NCBI GenBank assembly: GCA_035486285.1
Contig: DATHNF010000001.1
Span: 1-14,047 of the forward strand
Direction: 5' to 3'
Source of the DNA: DATHNF01 sp035486285
GTDB taxonomy: Bacteria > Patescibacteriota > Saccharimonadia > Saccharimonadales > UBA4665
Length of the DNA stretch: 14,047 nt
Shown: one piece after another, positions 6,776 to 12,939 of the stretch
How positions within the stretch are numbered: position 1 is the stretch's first letter
Layout of the letters: every line of letters begins with the position of its first letter
Position numbers and translations under genes: made by a program
The notes under the pieces: generated by a model
What the model saw: only the letters and a program-made list of their open reading frames with translations
What the model was told of the DNA's origin: nothing
The model's database searches: none

Positions 6776-7242
6776 TGGGCATGCAACCGAGCCTTGTTAA
6801 GCGCATGGTTATTACGATTCTATTTGTGTTGATTCTGGCCTTAGCAATGTTTGTGTTGCCAATAGGCAATGGGTATTTTCGTTTAAGTAAGCCTGATATG
6901 GGTCCCGTGATTACTGGCGGTTGTGTTATGTCGGCTAATAGTATGAATTGTCCTGCACTCCATAGTGATTATAGTGGTGTATGTGGATCCGGATCCGGAT
7001 CCGTGGCATGGCCTGATAGTGCTGTTCGTTTAGTTAACTATGGCCTCCCCTTTTCTTACTACACTACGACGCATCCTAATAAAGGACAGATTTGCCCGTT
7101 CGGAGATTATGACGATGCTCCGTACCCCATTAATAGAGCTGCTTTTGTGATTGATGTTCTATGCTATGTTGGTTTGGTTGTTTTGGGTGAGGTATTGTTG
7201 CGAAAAGCAGCATCAAGGGGTAATCAGCATGAAAAAAACTAA
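6775..7242 (+). CDS. Membrane protein with YGLPF motif and four outside Cys
   Basis: The ATG shares its A with the preceding TAA (6773-6775), a one-base overlap typical of coupled genes. A second ATG at 6781 is an alternative start. The protein is 155 aa. After a short basic start (SLVKR) there is a helix at about 11-30 (MVITILFVLILALAMFVLPI). The polar domain of about 90 residues has four Cys (C50, C59, C70, C107), a GSGSGS tract and the motif Y89-G-L-P-F93. A C-terminal helix at about 122-142 (AFVIDVLCYVGLVVLGEVLL) is followed by a basic tail. The layout matches the preceding protein. Function is unknown. The 3' end overlaps the glycosylase gene by 14 nt, so the chain of overlapping frames continues into it. 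Confidence 0.65.
   Translation: MGMQPSLVKRMVITILFVLILALAMFVLPIGNGYFRLSKPDMGPVITGGCVMSANSMNCPALHSDYSGVCGSGSGSVAWPDSAVRLVNYGLPFSYYTTTHPNKGQICPFGDYDDAPYPINRAAFVIDVLCYVGLVVLGEVLLRKAASRGNQHEKN
6985..7002 (+). repeat. Three tandem GGATCC hexamers
   Basis: Three adjacent copies of GGATCC, followed by a further G, encode the GSGSGS linker in the membrane protein at 6775. The unit is a perfect palindrome and a BamHI site. Because the unit is 6 bp, gain or loss of copies would change linker length by two residues without shifting the frame. Confidence 0.85.
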
Positions 7243-7945
7243 ACAGCAACAGCTTGACGAGATTAAGCAGCAGATCTTGGATGATAAGGTTTGTCCGGAG
7301 TTGGCTGAAGGAGCTACGCAGTTGGTGTTTGGCGACGGGAATCCGGACGCGAAGTTGGTTTTCATTGGCGAGGCGCCGGGGAAGAACGAGGATTTGCAGG
7401 GAGTACCGTTTGTGGGGGCAGCCGGGAAGTTTCTCGACGAAATGCTAGGCATGATTGACCTCAAACGGGAGGATATTTACATTACCAACATCGTCAAATA
7501 CCGCCCGCCGAACAACCGCGACCCCTATCCTGACGAGAAGAAAGCCTTTTTACCATATTTACAGAGCCAGCTAGAAGCGATTCAGCCCAAGGTCGTCGTT
7601 ACCTTGGGCCGTCACGGCCTCAATTGCTTCTTGCCGGATCTGCAAATCAGCCAGGTTCACGGCCAGCCGAAGCGTATTCGCCTGATGTTTAAAGGTCAAG
7701 ATTCGGGAGTAGGGGGCCACGGAAAGGGTGCTACGCAAGGCGCTGGCGAGCAGCGGACCGCAGCCGTACGAAAAAGTACGGCGCAGGAAGCAGCGCAACC
7801 AGCAACGCCGCAGAGTGCCTTTTCCGTGGTCATCCTACCGCTGTTCCATCCGGCCGCGGCGCTCTACAACGGCGCTATGCGGCAGACGCTGATCGACGAT
7901 TTCGCGTTGATTCCAACCATCATTAAGAAGATTCCAAGCAAGTAA
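7229..7945 (+). CDS. Uracil-DNA glycosylase, family 4, lacking Fe-S cysteines
   Basis: Family 4 glycosylases remove uracil from DNA to start base excision repair. The ATG at 7229 is set by AAGGGG (7215-7220), 8 nt upstream, and gives 238 aa. Visible motifs are VFGDGNPDAKLVFIGEAPG with GKNEDLQGVPFVGAAG (motif 1, about 33-66), ITNIVKYRPPNNR (85-97), and motif 2 with LPLFHPAAALYN (H207, P208). The family normally binds a 4Fe-4S cluster through four Cys. Here the third and fourth positions are Tyr91 (NIVKY instead of NIVKC) and Phe107, and only C22 remains near the N-terminal pair, so the cluster is almost surely absent. Residues about 163-200, just before motif 2, come from an inserted hairpin-forming segment (separate entry). 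The gene overlaps the membrane-protein gene before it by 14 nt. Confidence 0.88.
   Translation: MKKTKQQQLDEIKQQILDDKVCPELAEGATQLVFGDGNPDAKLVFIGEAPGKNEDLQGVPFVGAAGKFLDEMLGMIDLKREDIYITNIVKYRPPNNRDPYPDEKKAFLPYLQSQLEAIQPKVVVTLGRHGLNCFLPDLQISQVHGQPKRIRLMFKGQDSGVGGHGKGATQGAGEQRTAAVRKSTAQEAAQPATPQSAFSVVILPLFHPAAALYNGAMRQTLIDDFALIPTIIKKIPSK
7717..7829 (+). repeat. Long intragenic inverted repeat in the glycosylase gene
   Basis: The ends pair as CCACGGAAA (7717-7725) with TTTCCGTGG (7821-7829), and pairing continues inward through GGG/TCC-type pairs. GGCG plus CTGG (7739-7746) pair with CCAG plus CGCC (7799-7809, with a 3-nt bulge). A tip hairpin GCCGTAC (7763-7769) / GTACGGC (7776-7782) closes a 6-nt GAAAAA loop. 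The element spans 113 nt and is read in frame as a low-complexity stretch of Gly, Ala, Gln and Thr that separates conserved parts of the protein. The sequence is unrelated to the repeats at 1567 and 7985. It looks like an insertion, but there are no clear target duplications. Confidence 0.7.
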
Positions 7946-7984
7946 ATAAGGAGTTTGTCTTAAAGTAAGTACCCACCAAATGCC

Positions 7985-8060
7985 GTCATTCCCAGCTTGA
8001 CTGGGAATCCAGTAAAAAAGAATTCTTATTTGACTGGATCCCCGCTTTTGCGAGGATGAC
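7985..8060 (+). repeat. Dispersed-type palindromic repeat upstream of RNase J
   Basis: This 76-bp element begins GTCATTCCCAGCTTGACTGG and ends GCGAGGATGAC. Sub-hairpins are CCCAG/CTGGG (7991-7995 and 8001-8005) and an imperfect CCCCGC/GCGAGG near the right end. ATCCAGT (8007-8013) pairs with ACTGGAT (8033-8039) around an A/T-rich centre containing AAGAATTCTT. It resembles a palindrome seen as a dispersed repeat in many unrelated bacteria (from memory, unsearched). It fills half of the 153-nt gap between the glycosylase and RNase J genes, where no other feature is visible. It could act as a two-way terminator or mRNA end. Confidence 0.8.
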
Positions 8061-8098
8061 GCAGGTAAAGACAGGCTATTGCAAGAGAAAGGAAATCT

Positions 8099-10231
8099 AT
8101 GCAACCAACAAATAACAACAAACCAAGCCGTCCTCCCAGAAATAATTCGGGGCAGGGCGGCCAGAATGGCCAGAAACGCGGCGGCAACAGACGCCCATCG
8201 GACCAGAAGTCCCAAGGGACGCCAATCACGACCAGCCTGACCACCTCGCGTGGCCAAGCTGTCCGCGCCCAGCGCCGCAGCCAGCAAGATGCCCAGCGCA
8301 TCGCCAACCAGTACGTTTCGGCCGATAACGCCAAGCCGGCGCGCGCCAACGTCATTGATGACACCCCGCGCCTGAAGATTATCGGCCTCGGCGGTATGGA
8401 TGGCGGCGGTTCTAAGAACATGATTCTTGTCGAGTATATGAATGACGCCGTCATTTTGGACTGCGGCAACGACCTTGGCGTCGATTTGCCCGGCATTAAC
8501 TACGGTATCGCCGACACGACGTACTTGGAGCAAATCAAGCCCAAGCTGCGCGCTTACATCATCACCCACGGGCACTTGGACCACATCGGCGGCTTGCCGC
8601 ACATCGTACCGAAGTTCCCGGCGCCGATTTATGGTAGTAAGTTCACTATCGGCCGTGTCGAGGAAATCTTCGAGAACTTCGGTTTGCCGATGCCCGACGG
8701 CTTCGAGCTGAAGACGGTCATGATGAACGAGAATACCCATGAACGCCTGAAAATCGGCGAATTCTTCGTCGAGCTGGTACGCATCACGCACTCCATTCCC
8801 GGCAGTACCTGCATCGTGCTCGACACGCCCGTTGGCCGGATCATTAACACCGGTGACTTCCGGCTTGACCCGAACCCGCTGGACCATGAGCGCAGCGATA
8901 TCGAGCGCCTGACCGAGCTTGGCAAAGAAGGCGTTTTGGCGCTGCTCAGCGAGAGCACCACGACCGAACGCCTGGGCCGGACCCCGTCGGAATCGACCAT
9001 CGAGCAAAGCTTTAAAGACATCATGAACCAGGCGCCAGGCAGGATTTTCGTCGGCTTGTTCTCGACCAATATGAACCGCGTCCAAATGATCATTAACGCC
9101 GCTGTCCACAGCGGCAAGAAGGTCGCCATGGACGGCCGCAGCATGGTTAGCACGCTGGACATGGCGGTCCGCCACGGTTTCGTCCGTATCCCCAAGGGTA
9201 CGTTCGTGCCAATCGCTTCGGCCGCCACCATGAAAGACACCGATCTAGTCGTCGTTTGTACCGGCTCCCAGGGCGAGCCCAGCTCCGCCTTGCAGCGCAT
9301 GAGTAATGGCGAACACCGCCACGTCAAACTCAAGGAACAAGACACCGTTATCTTGTCCAGCACGCCAATCCCGTACTCGGGCAACGACGCCAAGATTCGC
9401 GTCATGGTCGACGATTTCCTCAAGAAAGGCGTCCACGTCTTCCGCCACGAAACCCGTGAGCTGGACGGCATCGGCCCGCTGCACGTTTCCGGCCACGCTT
9501 CGCGCGACGAATACGCTGATATGATCGAAATGACCCAGCCCAAGTTCTTCATCCCGATCTACGGCGACTTTACCAGCAAGAAGTACCACGTCGACATCGC
9601 TATCGAACATGGCGTTCCGCGTGCTAATACGCTTAGCGTGGGTAACGGGCAAGTCATCGCCTTAACGCCCGATAAGATGGAACTAGCCGGCGAAGTGCCG
9701 TGCGGCACCATGTTGGTTGACCAGACCGGCTATATCGTCAACAACGTGGTAGTCAAAGACCGCGTCCTGCTGAGCGAAGAGGGCCTGGTGGCTATTGTCC
9801 TGACTGTCGATAAGAAGACCGGTGCCTTACTGACTAGCCCTGACATCATTAGTCGCGGCTTCATATATATGCGTGACAACGAAGAAATCATGAATGGCCT
9901 GCGGACCGAACTGAAACGGGCAGTACAGCAGCGTTTCAAACGCGTTGATTTGGACCGCTTCAAGGTCGAGCTGAAGGAACACGTCATGCACTATCTATTC
10001 GAACACACCCAGCGCAGCCCGATTGTCATTCCAGTCATCAATGTCATCAGCGGTGGTGGCGGTGCCAAGAAACAAGGGCAGGGTGGTGATGCCAACAAAC
10101 AGGGTTCGCAACAAACCGGCCAACAGTCTGTCGAGCAACCTAAGTCTCCCGAAGAAGTCGCTGCCGACCAGCAGAAGCGTTTCCAGGAAATGCGCGCCCG
10201 CCTGCTCACCCAAGATGCCCGTATTGACTAG
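8099..10231 (+). CDS. rnj: Ribonuclease J (metallo-beta-lactamase / beta-CASP)
   Basis: RNase J is a 5' to 3' exonuclease and endonuclease for mRNA decay and rRNA maturation. AAAGGA (8088-8093), 5 nt before the ATG, supports the start. The 710-aa product is long because of an Asn/Gln/Arg/Gly-rich, probably disordered arm (about 1-88). The catalytic metal motif HGHLDH (H157-H162) follows, then H231 in RITHSIPGS and D253 in NTGDFRLD. The beta-CASP part contains FVGLFSTNMNRVQM, GRSM and CTGSQGEPSSALQRM. H462 and H466 lie in HVSGHAS, then comes the C-terminal domain and a Gly/Gln-rich linker. Two family signatures are altered: the usual SDST reads SEST (E285), and the usual VHGEY reads IYGDF (Y488). 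The zinc ligands are intact, so I expect activity. The stop overlaps that of the convergent gene. Confidence 0.93.
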   Translation: MQPTNNNKPSRPPRNNSGQGGQNGQKRGGNRRPSDQKSQGTPITTSLTTSRGQAVRAQRRSQQDAQRIANQYVSADNAKPARANVIDDTPRLKIIGLGGMDGGGSKNMILVEYMNDAVILDCGNDLGVDLPGINYGIADTTYLEQIKPKLRAYIITHGHLDHIGGLPHIVPKFPAPIYGSKFTIGRVEEIFENFGLPMPDGFELKTVMMNENTHERLKIGEFFVELVRITHSIPGSTCIVLDTPVGRIINTGDFRLDPNPLDHERSDIERLTELGKEGVLALLSESTTTERLGRTPSESTIEQSFKDIMNQAPGRIFVGLFSTNMNRVQMIINAAVHSGKKVAMDGRSMVSTLDMAVRHGFVRIPKGTFVPIASAATMKDTDLVVVCTGSQGEPSSALQRMSNGEHRHVKLKEQDTVILSSTPIPYSGNDAKIRVMVDDFLKKGVHVFRHETRELDGIGPLHVSGHASRDEYADMIEMTQPKFFIPIYGDFTSKKYHVDIAIEHGVPRANTLSVGNGQVIALTPDKMELAGEVPCGTMLVDQTGYIVNNVVVKDRVLLSEEGLVAIVLTVDKKTGALLTSPDIISRGFIYMRDNEEIMNGLRTELKRAVQQRFKRVDLDRFKVELKEHVMHYLFEHTQRSPIVIPVINVISGGGGAKKQGQGGDANKQGSQQTGQQSVEQPKSPEEVAADQQKRFQEMRARLLTQDARID

Positions 10232-10590
10232 TGGGGAATAGGTGGGTCCGGCCGGGTAAAGATAAGAATAACGTCCGCGGCTCTGGCCGAGAGTTGCCTG
10301 GCTTGTTGGGCGACCGTACGTTCGGTGCTGGCCTGTCGTGAAGCGCGGTGGTCGTAGTGTACAGGTATTGTTGTTTCGCTGCTGGCAAGATCCACGGCAG
10401 TTTGTCCTGTTCGTAAGGAGAACTCGTCAGCCGTTAATCCGTCCGGTGGTCTTTGGGCATTGAAGCGGGTTAAGGGCTCTCCACTCTGAACGAGCCGCTC
10501 AAAAATGATATCCGCGGCGGCGCTTGCCTGTATCCTTACCGCAGAGTCAAGGTGATGATTTCTTCGTCTTTCGCGCCATTCTTCGAACAT
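10228..10590 (-). CDS. Hypothetical Arg-rich, Lys-free protein
   Basis: The predicted protein is 120 aa and not recognised. It begins FEEWRERRRNHHLDSAVRIQ, then has a helical stretch (ASAAADIIFERLVQSGEPL) and ends in VILIFTRPDPPIPH. It contains 15 Arg but no Lys or Cys, and no membrane segment. The Lys-free composition is odd beside its neighbours and could hint at a chance frame. Against that, it fills an otherwise empty 460-nt gap, no competing plus-strand frame exists, and a very good promoter (TTGCCT-17-TATAAA) points at its ATG, with the -10 only 11 nt away. The mRNA would be near-leaderless, and no Shine-Dalgarno is seen. It is convergent with rnj, their stop codons sharing CTAG, and divergent from ftsK. 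I favour a real gene. Confidence 0.6.
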   Translation of the reverse strand: MFEEWRERRRNHHLDSAVRIQASAAADIIFERLVQSGEPLTRFNAQRPPDGLTADEFSLRTGQTAVDLASSETTIPVHYDHRASRQASTERTVAQQARQLSARAADVILIFTRPDPPIPH

Positions 10591-10621
10591 GTTAGTTAGT
10601 ATTTATACTCAAAAAACTAAC
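10591..10621. promoter_or_regulatory. Candidate operator: nested dyads over a -10 box
   Basis: GTTAGTT (10591-10597) and AACTAAC (10615-10621) form a perfect 7-bp inverted repeat. Inside it, AGTAT (10598-10602) and ATACT (10605-10609) form a second dyad that exactly covers the -10 of the minus-strand gene. The arrangement would suit a dimeric repressor. No regulator gene is evident in the window, and autoregulation by the minus-strand product is only a possibility. Confidence 0.4.
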
Positions 10622-10630
10622 ACTAGGCAA
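10602..10630 (-). promoter_or_regulatory. Promoter of the minus-strand gene at 10590
   Basis: On the minus strand TTGCCT (10630-10625), a 17-nt spacer and TATAAA (10607-10602) match the sigma-70 consensus well. The -10 ends 11 nt before the ATG, so the leader would be only about 4-5 nt. The -10 box lies inside a dyad (AGTATTTATACT, 10598-10609). Confidence 0.7.
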
Positions 10631-10641
10631 GCACAAGAGGA

Positions 10642-10670
10642 TTGACTACAGTTGTAAAAATTGCTATAAT
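10642..10670 (+). promoter_or_regulatory. ftsK promoter P1 (near-consensus)
   Basis: TTGACT (10642-10647), a spacer of exactly 17 nt and TATAAT (10665-10670) form the best promoter in the window. The predicted start near 10677 gives a leader of about 50 nt. It is divergent from the promoter of the minus-strand gene, with the two -35 boxes 11 bp apart. Confidence 0.8.
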
Positions 10671-10704
10671 ATTGTTAGGTAAACGCCTATCGCGTGCCTT
10701 TAAC

Positions 10705-10713
10705 TGGTATAAT
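10705..10713 (+). promoter_or_regulatory. ftsK promoter P2 (extended -10)
   Basis: TGGTATAAT is an extended -10 (TGN plus a perfect TATAAT) that ends 13 nt before the ftsK ATG. No good -35 lies upstream. If used, it would give a transcript with only about 6-8 nt of leader, in line with the near-leaderless pattern of other genes here. Confidence 0.5.
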
Positions 10714-10726
10714 AATCGAAAGCACT

Positions 10727-12919
10727 ATGGCAAAAAAGAAAAAACCGGTCAGAAAGAAAAAAGTCGAAGTTCCCGCCGAACGGTCACCGTTCTGGGCGCT
10801 GAGCGGCGCCATTATACTCGTATTGGTCGCGCTGCTATTGCTACTGGGCGGCTTCGGTACCGGCGGTCCATTGCCGGTGAACCTCTTCCATGGCGTCTAC
10901 TGGACGCTGGGGTGGGCAGCCTATCTGTCACCTGTCGCGTTGGCGTACTGGGGCGTGTATAAGTTCACTGCTGAGGACCGTAAGATTTCGCCCGGCAAAT
11001 TGCTTGGTATGCTGGCGGTATTACTATTTGCTAGCGGCTTGAGTGACACGGTATTTGCCTCCAAGAACGTGGCTGGCAGTTGGACCGGCGGGCATGGCGG
11101 TACGCTCGGTAAGGGCGTTGGCGGAGTAGTGCTGAAGGCTTTGGATAAAATTCCGGCATCAGTGCTATTGTTTGTTTTCACGCTGTTGGCGATATTTTTT
11201 GCCTTTGGTATTTCGCTCAAAGTGCTGCTCAAGCTCGGTGATTTGTTCAAACGGCCAGAAAGCGATGAAGAATCCGAACTAGCAGCGCTGAAGGCCAAAG
11301 CTGCTGAGCAGCCCGGCTTTAAACTCAATGAGGGTGTTCCGGTCGAGCACCACGGCCGCAATGAACAAGCCGCCCGTTTATCGACCCTTAAGAACACAGC
11401 CCAAAAACTGACTTCCACCGAGAGTCACGACGCTTTAACGACCGCCAGCGACCCGGATTGGCAATTCCCCAGCATCGACTTGCTTAACAAGAAGCAGGAT
11501 AAGGCCGATGCTGGCGATGTTAACGCCAATGCTCAGGCTATTCACGATACCTTTGCCAACTTTAATATTGACGTTGAGATGGAGGGGGCCAACATTGGTC
11601 CGCGCGTTACCCAGTACACGCTCAAGCCACCTACCGGTGTCAAACTAACCAAAATCACCGCGCTTGAGAACAACTTGTCACTCGACTTGGCAGCCCACAG
11701 TATCCGCATGGAGGCTCCCATACCCGGCAAGCGGGCCGTCGGTATCGAAGTACCGAATGTGAAGTCCGCGACGGTACGCACCAGCTCTATATTGTTGGCG
11801 CGTGAGTGGCAGGAACTCAAAAGTCCGCTTGGTATCGCTATCGGCAAAGACATTTCTGGTACACCAATTGTGGCCGACCTGGATAAGATGCCGCATATGC
11901 TGGTGGCCGGCCAGACCGGTTCCGGTAAATCCGTCATGATCAACACTATCCTGACCAGCTTGTTATACCGTAATTCGCCGGCCGACCTGAAGCTTATTCT
12001 GGTCGACCCCAAACGGGTTGAACTGAAGCCCTATGACGAAATTCCGCATCTCCTAACACCGGTCATTACTGAACCCGAGAAATGTATCAGCGCGCTCAAG
12101 TGGGCCGTAGCCGAAATGGAACGCCGCTACCGAGCGCTGTCTGAGGTTGGCAAACGCGACATTGCCGCCTATAACAGTCTCAAAAAAGAAGAGGGCATGC
12201 CGTACATAGTCATAGTCATAGACGAGTTGGCCGATTTGATGATGATGGCTGCCCGCGACGTCGAGGCGCTGATTGTGCGTATTGCCCAGAAGGCTCGGGC
12301 TGTCGGTATCCACCTCGTACTGGCTACCCAGCGTCCGTCAGTCGACGTCATTACAGGCCTCATTAAGGCTAACGTGCCAGCCCGCATTGCTTTCACGACG
12401 GCTTCTCAGGTTGACTCGCGGACAATTATCGACCAAGTTGGCGCCGAGAAGTTATTGGGCCAGGGCGATATGCTGCTGTTGACGTCTGATATGCCGAAAC
12501 CTAAGCGCGTCCAAGGTGCCTATATTGGTGAGGACGAAACGACCAAAATCACAGACTTTATTCGCATGCAGCGCCCACCGCAGTACGACGACGAAGTAGT
12601 TAGCCAGCCAGTACAGCTCAATGGCAAGGGCGGGGTAGTCGCCGACTATGGTGCTAATGAGGCTGATGATGATATGTTCCGCGATGCTGTTGGCGTAGTG
12701 ATTGAAAACCGCAAGGCCAGTACCAGCTTATTGCAGCGCCGCCTGCGCATCGGCTACGGCCGGGCTGCCCGTTTGATTGAGCAGATGGAAGAGCAGGGTA
12801 TTATCGGCCAAGCCGATGGTTCCCGTCCGCGCGAGGTGCTGGTCAGCTCGCTCGAGGATGTCTTTGGTGGAGCGACTACCGAAGCCGACGCCGCACTCGA
12901 CGAGAACTTCCCTGGCTGA
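10727..12919 (+). CDS. ftsK: DNA translocase FtsK/SpoIIIE
   Basis: FtsK is a hexameric, septum-anchored ATPase that pumps DNA during chromosome segregation. I use ATG 10727 (MAKKKKPVRKKK), giving 730 aa. A GTG at 10694 adds 11 residues but overlaps promoter P2. The Lys/Arg-rich start is followed by about four membrane helices (roughly residues 22-180; AIILVLVALLLLLGGF is the first) and a short charged linker of about 70 residues. The alpha domain follows (NFNIDVEMEGANIGPRVTQYTLKPP). The beta ATPase domain has Walker A GQTGSGKS (395-402), LVDPKRVEL, and Walker B VIVIDELADL (D499, E500), then LATQRPSVDVITGLIKANVPARIAF. The gamma winged-helix domain for polar DNA sequences is present near the end (ENRKASTSLLQRRLRIGYGRAARLIEQME). 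All parts look intact. Confidence 0.96.
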   Translation: MAKKKKPVRKKKVEVPAERSPFWALSGAIILVLVALLLLLGGFGTGGPLPVNLFHGVYWTLGWAAYLSPVALAYWGVYKFTAEDRKISPGKLLGMLAVLLFASGLSDTVFASKNVAGSWTGGHGGTLGKGVGGVVLKALDKIPASVLLFVFTLLAIFFAFGISLKVLLKLGDLFKRPESDEESELAALKAKAAEQPGFKLNEGVPVEHHGRNEQAARLSTLKNTAQKLTSTESHDALTTASDPDWQFPSIDLLNKKQDKADAGDVNANAQAIHDTFANFNIDVEMEGANIGPRVTQYTLKPPTGVKLTKITALENNLSLDLAAHSIRMEAPIPGKRAVGIEVPNVKSATVRTSSILLAREWQELKSPLGIAIGKDISGTPIVADLDKMPHMLVAGQTGSGKSVMINTILTSLLYRNSPADLKLILVDPKRVELKPYDEIPHLLTPVITEPEKCISALKWAVAEMERRYRALSEVGKRDIAAYNSLKKEEGMPYIVIVIDELADLMMMAARDVEALIVRIAQKARAVGIHLVLATQRPSVDVITGLIKANVPARIAFTTASQVDSRTIIDQVGAEKLLGQGDMLLLTSDMPKPKRVQGAYIGEDETTKITDFIRMQRPPQYDDEVVSQPVQLNGKGGVVADYGANEADDDMFRDAVGVVIENRKASTSLLQRRLRIGYGRAARLIEQMEEQGIIGQADGSRPREVLVSSLEDVFGGATTEADAALDENFPG

Positions 12920-12939
12920 GGCCTACTACTATCATAAGT

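Noticed and set aside
8030..8058. TTGACT inside the repeat as a -35 for RNase J
   Set aside because: No usable -10 follows at 16-18 nt (the bases there are AGGATG-like).
8150..8157. GGGCAGGG octamers (also at 10076-10083) resembling FtsK-orienting sequences
   Set aside because: Both encode Gly-Gln repeats of the RNase J arms, and two copies are too few to show strand bias; chance is the simpler explanation.
7835..9175. Minus-strand frame of 446 codons opposite the glycosylase and RNase J genes
   Set aside because: The plus strand carries clear family motifs across the same bases. The antisense frame is open because of codon-position bias and shows no recognisable domain; it also reads through the repeat at 7985-8060.
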